Part shown: in pieces, positions 1 to 10,802 of the stretch
How the letters are laid out: each line of letters starts with the position of its first letter
How positions within the stretch are numbered: the first letter of the stretch is position 1
Assembly: GCA_943735955.1 (NCBI GenBank)
Contig: OX030962.1
Coordinates: forward strand, 4,465,760 to 4,529,759
DNA length: 64,000 nucleotides
Reading direction: 5' to 3'
From: Piscicola geometra
Lineage: Eukaryota > Annelida > Clitellata > Hirudinida > Piscicolidae
The notes under the pieces: model-generated
What the model was told of the DNA's origin: nothing
The model's database searches: none
The model's input: only the letters and a program-made list of their open reading frames with translations
Translations under genes and position numbers: made by a program

Positions 1-79
1 TGATTACTAAAGTGACTGATGATGGATTCCATGAAGAAGCAAACTAATGGAGAATAAGCCAGACAGTCTCTCATCTGCA

Positions 80-430
80 AATCGCAATCAACCGACATAC
101 AAGAAACTTACAAAAAAACATACAAGAAACATACAGCACGCGTAAAACAAACATACATCAAACATAAAAAAAACAAACAACTCCCATAAAACACCCATAC
201 AAAACACATACAAAACACATACAAAACACATACAACACACATACAACACACATACAACACCTATACAGCACACATACAACACACATACAGTACACATAAA
301 ACACACATACAACACACATACAACACACATACAACACACATACAACACCTATACAGCACACATACAACACACATACAACACACATACAGTACACATAAAA
401 CACACATACAACACACATACGCAAAAAACC
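80..430. repeat. ACACATACA-type degenerate minisatellite
   Basis: Imperfect tandem copies of an 11-bp unit close to ACACACATACA, with scattered GTACAC, CTATACAGC and AAAACACAT variants. Long open frames on the minus strand across it are translations of the repeat (VLYVCCMC pattern) and are not genes. Nothing gene-like is visible between here and about 900; that stretch is AT-rich unique sequence. Confidence 0.85.
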
Positions 431-904
431 CAGATAAAGAAAAATTGATCTGATACCGAAAAAAATAAATTAACACACATTATAGAACATATAGAGCAAT
501 CGCTATTTAAATACACCAGTAAGAAGAAGTTTTTACACATTTTTTTGGAAATATTGTTTGTGAAGACACGAAGATGGTGTAGATAACAAGGCAGAACACT
601 ATAAGAAGTATCGTTGTGTTTGTTATGTTTGCAAGTTGTGGATTTGGAAACCAAGAAAAACCATGACAACCAGCTGAAAGGAATAAAACCTTGCAAACGA
701 ATAAACTTCGGAATAAACTGGGGTAATGAATAATGAAGTAGGTGAAAAGCAGAAAAAAGAGAAATAATAAAATATAAGAAATAAATAATAAAAACAATAA
801 ATTCAACAATAAAAGTAATAGCCATAATAATAATAATAATATAAAAACAGTTATTTAGAAAGTTTATTTACAATGAAAAAGTCTAGTCGAACATCAAGGT
901 TGTA

Positions 905-1075
905 CTCTGATTAATGTTGCTGATGATGGTGCTGATGATGGTGCTGATAAGGATCATGATGATTATGATGATGAAGATGATGAGGATGATGAAGAAGATG
1001 TTGATGATGATGACGATGATGATGATGTTGATGTTGTTGAGGATGGTGATGTTGAATATGATAGTGATGATGGAG
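905..1075. repeat. GAT-rich trinucleotide repeat
   Basis: Interrupted (GAT)n with GATGTT, GATGAA and GACGAT interruptions. It yields low-complexity open frames on both strands (Met/Leu-rich, Ile-rich or Ser-rich) that have no coding support. Confidence 0.85.
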
Positions 1076-1229
1076 GGGTTTGAGGGTGCTCCAATAACGC
1101 CATCATCAAACTCTTTCCCCCAATCCCTCCACACCAACAAACCACCCCAATATGCAACCTTTCCCACCCACTTCTTCATCCACATCACACCTACCAACCA
1201 TTCCATCCTCCAACCCTTTCAACCAGTGT

Positions 1230-2535
1230 TATTTTCGTTTCATAAAATAATTATAGTTTTTATTTCAGTTTCGTTCTGGATTTAATTATTGTTTTTATTT
1301 TCGTTTTCGTTTTGAAAATAATTATAGTTTTTATTTTCGTTTCAGTTTTGAAAATAATTATAGATTTTATTTCCATTTTAGTTTTGAAAATATATTAAAT
1401 TACAACTTTAAACACTATTTTTTTATATCCAAAAAAATTAATTGATCCTAAAATGAAACAGTAAAATAGAACAGTCATAGATATACTACTTGTTGTTTGA
1501 TATCTATGAGAACATATATTAACAACAAATTAGTTTAAAAAATTAAGTCAATTGAAATATTATAAGAATTGATTACGTAAATTATTGATTAACAACAAAT
1601 TTGAAATATAACAACAAATCTATGATTAAAATAAGTGATAATTTAATTGACAAAGCGAAGCGGTAATAAAATAACTTTTGATAAATAGCGCTACTTTCAT
1701 AAAGCCCAAAGATGATGTTTATAACAAAGACATATATTTTTAATAAAAGTTATTCATTTGTTATTCATATTTTTAATAAAAGTTATTCATTTTTTAATCA
1801 TATTTGTAATAAAAGTTATTCATTTGTTATTCATATTTTTAATAAAAGTTATTCATTTGTTATTCATATTTTTAATAAAAGTTATTCATTTGTTATTCAT
1901 ATTTTTAATAAAAGTTATTCATTTGTTATTCATATTTTTAATAAAAGTTATTCATTTGTTATTCATATTTTTAATAAAAGTTATTCATTTGTTATTCATA
2001 TTTTTAATAAAAGTTATTCATTTGTTATTCATATTTTTAATAAAAGTTATTCATTTGTTATTCATATTTTTAATAAAAGTTATTCATTTGTTATTCATAT
2101 TTTTAATAAAAGTTATTCATTTGTTATTCATATTTTTAATAAAAGTTATTCATTTGTTATTCATATTTTTAATAAAAGTTATTCATTTGTTATTCATATT
2201 TTTAATAAAAGTTATTCATTTGTTATTCATATTTTTAATAAAAGTTATTCATTTGTTATTCATATTTTTAATAAAAGTTATTCATTTGTTATTCATATTT
2301 TTAATAAAAGTTATTCATTTGTTATTCATATTTTTAATAAAAGTTATTCATTATGGCATATCATAAAAATTTATTTAATCTTCTTTTAAAAATAATTATA
2401 GTTTTCATTTCAGTTTCGTTTTGGAAATAATTATAGTTTTTATTTTCGTTTTCGTTTTGAAAATAAATTTAGTTTTTATTTTCGTTTTCGTGGAACGATT
2501 ATTCAGAATTGTCGTTTTCGTTTTCTTTTCGTTAC
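1230..2535. repeat. 33-bp satellite array with flanking direct repeats
   Basis: The core, about 1738 to 2355, is roughly 18 copies of a 33-bp unit built around AATAAAAGTTATTCATTTG; most internal copies look identical. The 33-bp period is a multiple of three, so it stays open in several frames and gives an 11-residue repeat protein that I regard as artefact. On both sides (about 1240-1395 and 2385-2530) lies the same motif in the same orientation, ATAATTATAGTTTTTATTTT followed by CGTTTTCGTTT variants. That arrangement suggests an expanded array inside one repetitive element or a duplication of it. No terminal inverted repeats or target-site duplications are apparent by eye. Confidence 0.75.
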
Positions 2536-2642
2536 GGAAATAACACTGCTTTCAACCCATCCCATCCCATCCACTAATCACCCAATCAACCAACTTTTTC
2601 CACCCACCCATTTTCATCCATCTTTCCACACTCCCACGACAG

Positions 2643-5082
2643 CAAGTCTGGCCAATCAGACACCAAGGAGACACTGCACGTGACGTTTGCAGACGAGTGC
2701 TTTATTAATTCGGACAGTGGCATTGACTTTGGTGGGTGGTGGTCAGGGTGTGGTGTTGCATAGGGTTTGTAATGGTTTCTTTGGCACTATGACTCCGATG
2801 ATATTATATTATGTCATTATATGTTTTATTGAATTCAGTTCTGTTGTATTTTATTGTATTATAGTGAAGTGTATTGTATTATAATATGTATAATGATCAA
2901 TGGTGGCGTAATCATTATCAAGATCAGGATGTCGTGGAGGAGGGAGAGAGGAAAATAATCAGACCAATCATCAAGCTTAAAAAATGCGTCAGGTGGGTGG
3001 TGATAGTAGTAATGGTGTTGATGATAATGATTATATCATTACCACCACCAACACCACCAAAAAACCTTTTCTCTTTACAGCATTGAGAGCCAAGAAAACC
3101 CCTTTCTGATGGATGGCGATTTGAGCAAAACTGCAGACTTCATCCTCAACAACTCGACCATCTCACGTAAGAGAATCAGAATCGCTGATCCAGACGTAGG
3201 CAAGTCTTCACAGTTGCCACAGCAACCACAGTCACTGAAACAACAAGCGCTCAACCAACAACTACTGCAACAACAAATCGGTCGACAACTTGAATTGCAA
3301 CAACATCAACAACAACAACATTATCAACAAAATCAACAACAACAACAACATCAACAACATCAACAATCCTCCATCTTGCCAGACCAACTCTTGCAACTTC
3401 AACGCCTCTGCCAACAACAAATGAGCAGCATTGAAAACAGCATCTCAAGCTTGCATTCCGACAGATTGAAAGAAGAGAAGAAGGATCGACCAATGGATGA
3501 AAGCGTGGATGAGTGTGCCTCCAGAGTGCAGTCCCGTAGTGACTTAGTTTCCAAACAACTTTCTTTTTCTTCTTTTCCTTCATTATCTCCTTCCCTCCAT
3601 CATTCCTTCTATTCTTCTGTTCGTCCATCCCTCCCTCCCCCCCTTCCCCCCTCCCACGCCAAACACAGGTTTGACCTTTTGAACTTTGTACAGTCTCCAC
3701 CTCCCTCCACCTACCCTGCCAACCCCTTCCATACCACCACCACTACGACCACTTGTAGTATTACAACTGCTTTCTCAGCTACTACTACCACCACTACAAC
3801 AACTAAAACAACAACAACAACTACTACTACTACTACTACCACTAATACTAGTGCAACAACAACTAGCACAACTACTACAACAACTACAACGCACACAACA
3901 AGACCCTTCTTGCCACAATCCTCGCCTTTACATAAATCTGTCATCCATACTTTCAATCACAATAGCAACGAAATTCACAACGACAACTTAAACAACTACA
4001 ACAACGACGACGACACTAGTCGAAACAACAACAGCGACACGAATTCCAAACTTCAAAATGGCTTCAGCCAACATGTATCTGAAGACTCATACCTTAGTTC
4101 TCAGGGTTCTGTGCGAGAAACCAACAACGATAACAACAATAACAACACATCTTACAACAACAATAGATCTAAAGACAAAACCAACACCAACAACACGCCT
4201 AAAAAAAACTTAAAAAACCAAAATGCTTGTAGTAAAACTAGCACAACGGAATTGAATAAAAACATTAATAAAACTAAAAAATCAACGAACAACGAAAAAA
4301 ATACTAGTATCACTACTAACAGCAACAACAACACTAGTACCACTACTAACAGCAACAACAGCACTAGTAACACTATTAACAGCAACAACAGCACTAGTAA
4401 CACTATTAACAGCAACAACAGCACTAGTAACACTATTAACAGCAACAACAGCACTAGTAACACTATTAACAGCAACAACAGCACTAGTAACACTATTAAC
4501 AGCAACAACAGCACTAGTAACACTATCAACAGCAACAACAGCAATAAAAACAACACAAACAAAAAACAATCAAGAGAAAGTTCTTTGCTCGTGGAAGGTT
4601 CCAACGAATTTCCCAGCTCCTTCGAAGAGTCGTCAGAGTTCGAACCCCTGACCTCCCTCTTAGCCGCCACCAACACCCTCGAAAAATCTAACCAGGCTGG
4701 CAGTGGTACTGAGAGATTGATTAGAGAGAGTATTGGTGGAAGGAATGTTGTAGAAGTTGAGGAAGAGAAGAGTGAAAAAGGTTTACAAAAAGCTACGTCT
4801 AAAGGAAGTGGTGAGGGAAGTGAGGCAGAGAGAATAGAAACTAAGACACAAACATCACAACAACTCAAAGCACACACACACGCAGCAACACACAAGGCCA
4901 CTTCACCCATAGCTCTATACGGCGGCAAGCAGGCGAGAAAGGAGCACGAAGGCGAAGGTCACCCCAAGAAGAGGATCAACCCACACAACGGCAATTCGCA
5001 GTCTTTCCAGAATGGAAACTTCCAGAAGGCTACAGGCAAGACTGCAGAGAGGAAGACGGGAAAATGCTGTGTATTACAATGA
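2643..5082 (+). CDS. CaaX-terminated low-complexity protein, 5' partial
   Basis: Two exons are proposed: 2643-2735 and 3081-5082 (stop TGA). The first begins after CACGACAG and reads DTKETLHVTFADECFINSDS; the second follows a good acceptor (TTCTCTTTACAG) and starts IESQENPFLMDGDLSKTADF. The frames join if the first donor is GTGGTG at 2736; a GTGGGT donor at 2732 would give a stop. Exon 1 enters in phase 2, so upstream coding exons must exist, probably left of the window. The long exon holds poly-Q (about 3220-3370), a Thr-run segment (about 3740-3890), poly-N, an in-frame 30-bp minisatellite, and a basic tail. The C-terminus is KTGKCCVLQ: CVLQ fits a CaaX box, with Q favouring farnesylation, so membrane attachment is inferred. 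I do not recognise the family. An AATAAA lies at about 5506. Confidence 0.6.
4320..4545 (+). repeat. in-frame 30-bp coding minisatellite
   Basis: Seven to eight near-perfect copies of a 30-bp unit within the CaaX gene's last exon. Each copy encodes the decapeptide NSNNSTSNTI and contains an ACTAGT palindrome. Because the unit length is divisible by three, copy-number change would not break the frame. Confidence 0.85.
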
Positions 5083-5948
5083 TGTGGTCTGCGGCTATAG
5101 TGAGGGGGAGAAATGATGAGAGAAACAGTTGTAAGTGATGGAGATGACGAATAGATAAGTAAGATGGAAAGATGATCGAAGCAACTACTGGTTTATACAT
5201 TTTCATTCACTTATACATCTTTTAAACGCTTTTATGACTGTCCTAACAAACTGGTGGTTATGCAATATTTGTAGTACTATGGGGGCAAGACTCGAAATGA
5301 TTCAAATAATATTAAAACATTAAATGTTTCGCTTTGTATGTTTTAGGACTTTTCTATGGTTTGAAACTTCATTGGTCTTCTATTTTATGCGAATTCGATG
5401 CCAGACTTAAACTTTGAAAAATGCGACATTTGAACTTTTGCTAGCAGCACAAATGTGTGCTTGTTTACTGTGCCGAATAGTAAATTGAAACCCCTACTTG
5501 CGCGGAATAAATTAAATTGTTTTTTATTTTATATTTATAGTATTTATTATTTTTATTTTATAGAAGTTTTTTGTTTTAGTTTGTTTTACTTCATCACGAA
5601 GCTTTGACTGAAACTTAAGTTGACTTTATATATACTGCAAAACGCGTTGGTTTGCAAGACTGATGGAAAAAACTCTTTCCCATGTAACTTTTGCCACTGA
5701 TTCCAACCGCTGAAAAACTGAAACTAACACCCGGCAACAGGCATCAAAACTATATCGATAAAAACATGTGAAAATTTAATTTTTGTGATTTCAATTTTTT
5801 TTTTCGAGTTGAATTCCACTAGAGCAGCAATAATTCTTTTAAAGACTTTTTCGTTTTTAGACCAATCTAGGATCTTGAATTAAATAAACACGGCAACCAT
5901 GCGAATTTAGATGAACATAACATGAAAACACAAAATTATCAACGATAT
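5083..5948. other. intergenic gap between convergent genes
   Basis: This holds the 3' flanks of the CaaX gene (+) and CXXC1 (-). A plus-strand AATAAA at about 5506 is followed within 15 to 60 bp by several TTTATT motifs (5522-5570), which are AATAAA on the minus strand. The two genes may therefore end in one shared, bidirectional poly(A) region. I see no other feature. Confidence 0.5.
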
Positions 5949-6960
5949 CTACCCAGAAGCGGTTTGATAGAAGGAAGAGTGGTTGGAAGGGAGGGAATGA
6001 TCTGAGACGGGATGAAAAGAAGGTTGGTCGGAGAGGGATGGTTGTTGAGGTGGGGATGCTTGGTCGGAGAGGGATGGTTGGCGGGGTGGAGAGTTTTGGT
6101 CAGAGGGGGGTTCTGGCTTGGTGTAGTGCAGCATGAGGGCTAGGACGTTAGCCCTGTTCGTCATCGCATGCACAACCTGCCTCTCCTGCTCGAACAGGTC
6201 ATCCAGCACCATCCACTGCAGGCGTTGTGGTGGTGGTGTGCCATTTATCAACTCTGTTTTTACCCATCCAATCCCCTACTCACTCCACACAATCCAACAA
6301 ACCACCTTTTTATCTACCCATCCATCCATCCATCTATCCAACCCTTTCACCCCCCCAATCCTTCCAACCACCCACCCCATCCACCCCATCCAAACACTCT
6401 CGCCCACCCACCTGTCGCAACCTGCCCATATCCAACTCGGCCCTTCTTAGTTTCTCCCAGCAATGATGCTTGGTGCACTTTCTCTTGGCAAGTCTGCAGA
6501 ACTCGCCTGTGCTCTCGAAGACATTCGTCACCAATGGACAACCACACACCTCACTCTCCGACACCTGGCGTGTGATTTGGAAATTTAATTGGTTAAAACT
6601 TATTAGTTACAATTGTATTGATTATGAGTACACTTATAGTGAACGAGTGACCTGCTATGGGAATGTTTGTACAATTATTATAATTGTAATAATTAATTTT
6701 TTTTAATCATTTACACAGAAAAAGTCAAATAAATCGATTATATATATGAAAAAATTAAAACAAAAAAGGCAAATATCCTGGATATTCAAAAGAAAACTCC
6801 CCCCTCCCACGACGGACCCTCGGTTCTTTGCAGTGTTCGGGACAGATTACTTTGAGGCGCTTGCAGTAGGTGCCTTGCGAGGGGTTGTAGAAGTCGCAGA
6901 AAAGCGCCTCTCCTTCAATGCGTGCCTTGTACATCGAGCCGAATGATGTTTGACTTTCCA

Positions 6961-7006
<46 letters not shown>

Positions 7007-7920
7007 GGTGTGTGTGTGTGTGGGTGGTGGATTAAAGCTGTTACTTTTGGTAACTATTATCTTTTTCTTCCTGTCATCAAAACCACCACTACTCCTTCCC
7101 CAATCAAAACTATTATCATAACCACGACCATAACCACAGCCACCACAACTTCCACAACCACCATCACTAACACCTCAACCCCCTCAACCACCACACCACC
7201 AAAACCACCATTGTTCTTTCTTCATCCAAATCCACTACCACTACAACCACCACAACCCACCCCCCCTCCACAACAACCACCACCCCCTTCACAACAACCA
7301 CCACCCCCTTCACAACAACCACCACCCCCTCCACAACAACAACCACCACCCCCTCCACAACAACAAAAACCACCTTGTTGAAGCACTTCTCCATATGCCT
7401 GATGACCACCTTGTGTGGCAGCTCCTGACCGCACGTGACGCAGTAGTAACTCATTTCAGTCTCGTCGTCACTGTCGTTCTGTGTCGGATGGTGCCCATGG
7501 TTGGAGTGAGAGGCAGGGAGGACAGTGGTGAGAGATGGTGGTGGTGGTGGAAGCAAATGATCCATTAGAATCACTGCTACTACTTCCATTCTACCCTCCA
7601 CCAACCATTTATAATAATTATAATAATATTATTATTAATAATCGTCGTTGTCACATAGCGCCGGGCGCGCAACCGAAGCGCTCACTACTAGGGCATCGTT
7701 TGCACTCGAAGCTACGACCTTCCGTTGGCCAAGCCGAGTCCTTACACACCTAGCTACCCTTCTACCACCACCAACCTCTCCATCTGAAGACATTATCTCC
7801 ACCTTCTTGCACTCCTTTATCAACTCCTCCAGCTGCTTCTTCCTCCTCTCCAGATTGCATAATTTCTCCCTCGCCTCACCTTGCCTCCTCCGAACCTTCG
7901 AGGATGAAGATGATGATGAA

Positions 7921-7953
<33 letters not shown>

Positions 7954-8507
7954 GATGATGATGAAGATGATGATGATGAAGAAGATGATGATGAAGATGA
8001 TGATGAAGATGATGATGATGATGATGATGAAAATGATGATGATGAAGATGATGATGATGAGGCATACTTGCTATTGCCGACTCGATTCATTTATTAATCT
8101 TCATCCAACAAGTCATTCATTTATCAACCGACCCATCCATGCCTCCATGCATCCACCTATTATCCTTTGCTTCCTGCCATTTCTATCCATCTATCCACCC
8201 ACCCACCATGCATGCATGCATACATCCCCCACCTCCTCTAGCGCCTTGATGTTAGACTGGTGGGCGACGCATGGCGTGGAATGCCATTCAGCTATGCGTC
8301 GTGGCAGCACTTCGAAGATGCGACTGTGGTGGTGTGGTGGGATGGTGGTGGTAGTGATGAAAGAGTGAAATGATGGGAGTGCGGTAAATTGGAAAAAAAG
8401 TGGTGGGTGGTAGAGTGGAATGGTGGTACTATGGTTAAAGTGGAGGCAATAATAACAATAATAATAATAATTGTCATTTTTATATAGCGCCACAGCGATA
8501 ACGCACA

Positions 8508-8577
<70 letters not shown>

Positions 8578-10601
8578 CACTTGGTGGCCAGCTTGATACC
8601 ACAATCGTCAGAGCAGTACTTTGAGTTGTTTCTTGCGGCGTTTACACAGCCAGGACCAAAGCACTGTCGACTACTGTTGTTCTTGTTGATATTGTGTTTG
8701 TTGTAGTGTTGTTGGTGATGTTGTTGGTGATGGTCGTATTGTTGCGGGTTTTGTTGGTTTCGTTTGTAGGCCTGTTGGGCTTGCAGGTATTGTTGTTGTT
8801 GTTGCTGGTAGTAGCGGTTGTGGTTCTTGTTATTTTTTATATTGTTGTTGTTGCCAAACGTTTTGTTGTTGTTGAGGGTCTTTTTGACCTTCCTCTCGAG
8901 GTTATCGTCGTAGTCGTCGTCTTCGTAGTAGCGTTTGTTGTTGTTCATCTTTTTTTGATGTTTTTTCCATCTACGTTCATCTCGATAATCATTATCATCA
9001 CCACCGTCTTCTTCTTCTTCTTCATCTCTGTACCTTTTTTTCTTAATCTTTTCTTCGATGATTCTTTCAGTTCCAGACTATGGTGTTATAAAAATAATTA
9101 TCATGACAACACACAAACACATACACAAACACACACACAAACACACACACAAACACACCTTGCTGTAGTTTGACTCAGTCTCCATGCAATTCTCATTCCT
9201 GTCAAAGGTCAACAAAGGTCAACAAAGATCAACGAAGGTCAACAAAGATCAACGAAGGTCAACAAAGATCAACGAAGGTCAACAAAGGTCAACAAAGATC
9301 AACGAAGGTCAACAAAGATCAACGAAGGTCAACAAAGGTCAACAAAGGTCAACAAAGATCAACGAAGGTCAACAAAGATCAACGAAGGTCAACAAAGATC
9401 AACGAAGGTCAACAAAGGTCAACAAAGATCAACGAAGGTCAACAAAGGTCAACAAAGATCAACGAAGGTCAACAAAGATCAACGAAGGTCAACAAAGGTC
9501 AACAAAGATCAACGAAGGTCAACAAAGGTCAACAAAGATCAACGAAGGTCAACAAAGATCAACGAAGGTCAACAAAGATCAACAAAGATCAACGAAGGTC
9601 AACAAAGGTCAACAAAGATCAACGAAGGTCAACAAAGGTCAACAAAGATCAACGAAGGTCAACAAAGATCAACGAAGGTCAACAAAGGTCAACAAAGGTC
9701 AACAAAGATCAACGAAGGTCAACAAAGATCAACGAAGGTCAACAAAGATCAACGAAGGTCAACAAAGATCAACGAAGGTCAACAAAGATCAACGAAGGTC
9801 AACAAAGGTCAACAAAGATCAACGAAGGTCAACAAAGATCAACGAAGGTCAACAAAGGTCAACAAAGATCAACGAAGGTCAACAAAGATCAACGAAGGTC
9901 AACAAAGCTCAACAAAGATCAACGAAGGTCAACAAAGGTCAACAAAGATCAACAAAGATCAACGAAGGTCAACAAAGGTCAACAAAGATCAACGAAGGTC
10001 AACAAAGATCAACGAAGGTCAACAAAGATCAACGAAGGTCAACAAAGGTCAACAAAGATCAACGAAGGTCAACAAAGGTCAACAAAGGTCAACAAAGATC
10101 AACGAAGGTCAACAAAGATCAACGAAGGTCAACAAAGATCAACGAAGGTCAACAAAGATCAATGAAGGTCAACAAAGGTCAACAAAGATCAACGAAGGTC
10201 AACAAAGGTCAACAAAGGTCAACAAAGGTCAACGAAGGTCAACAAAGATCAACAAAGATCAACGAAGGTCAACAAAGGTCAACAAAGATCAACGAAGGTC
10301 AACAAAGCTCAACAAAGGTCAACAAAGATCAACAAAGATCAACAAAGATCAACAAAGATCAACGAAGGTCAACGAAGAGCAACTGTAGCTCATCTAAATA
10401 CCAAATGAAGCGCTTTAAGTAATTTATTTATTTATTTTTGTGTGTGAACAAACCTTGAAGCCATGGCACCCTCTGGTGGTAAAAGAGTGTTGATGCCCTG
10501 CAAGGATATAAATGAAGCATTTAATGATGATAATATAAATAATGTTAATAGTATTAGTAGTACAAATGTTGGTATTATTATTATTACTAGTAGTAGTAGG
10601 T

Positions 10602-10637
<36 letters not shown>

Positions 10638-10749
10638 ATAGTAGTAGTAATAGTAGTAGTAGTAGTAGTAGTAGTAGCAGTAGTAGTAGGTGTAGTAGTA
10701 GTAGCAGTAGTAGTAGGTGTAGTAGTAATATTAGTAGTAGTAGTAGTAC

Positions 10750-10802
<53 letters not shown>

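Noticed and set aside
1738..2355. CRISPR-like regular repeat
   Set aside because: Head-to-tail tandem with no spacers, in a eukaryotic genome.
1712..2389. Proteins of 225 and 202 aa made of FVIHIFNKSYS repeats
   Set aside because: The 33-bp satellite keeps overlapping frames open; AT-rich DNA without coding context.
9170..10422. Open frames of 331 and 412 residues with RSTKVNKDQ-type repeats
   Set aside because: They are translations of a 10-bp minisatellite in a CXXC1 intron; three frames are open at once and no start or splice context supports them.
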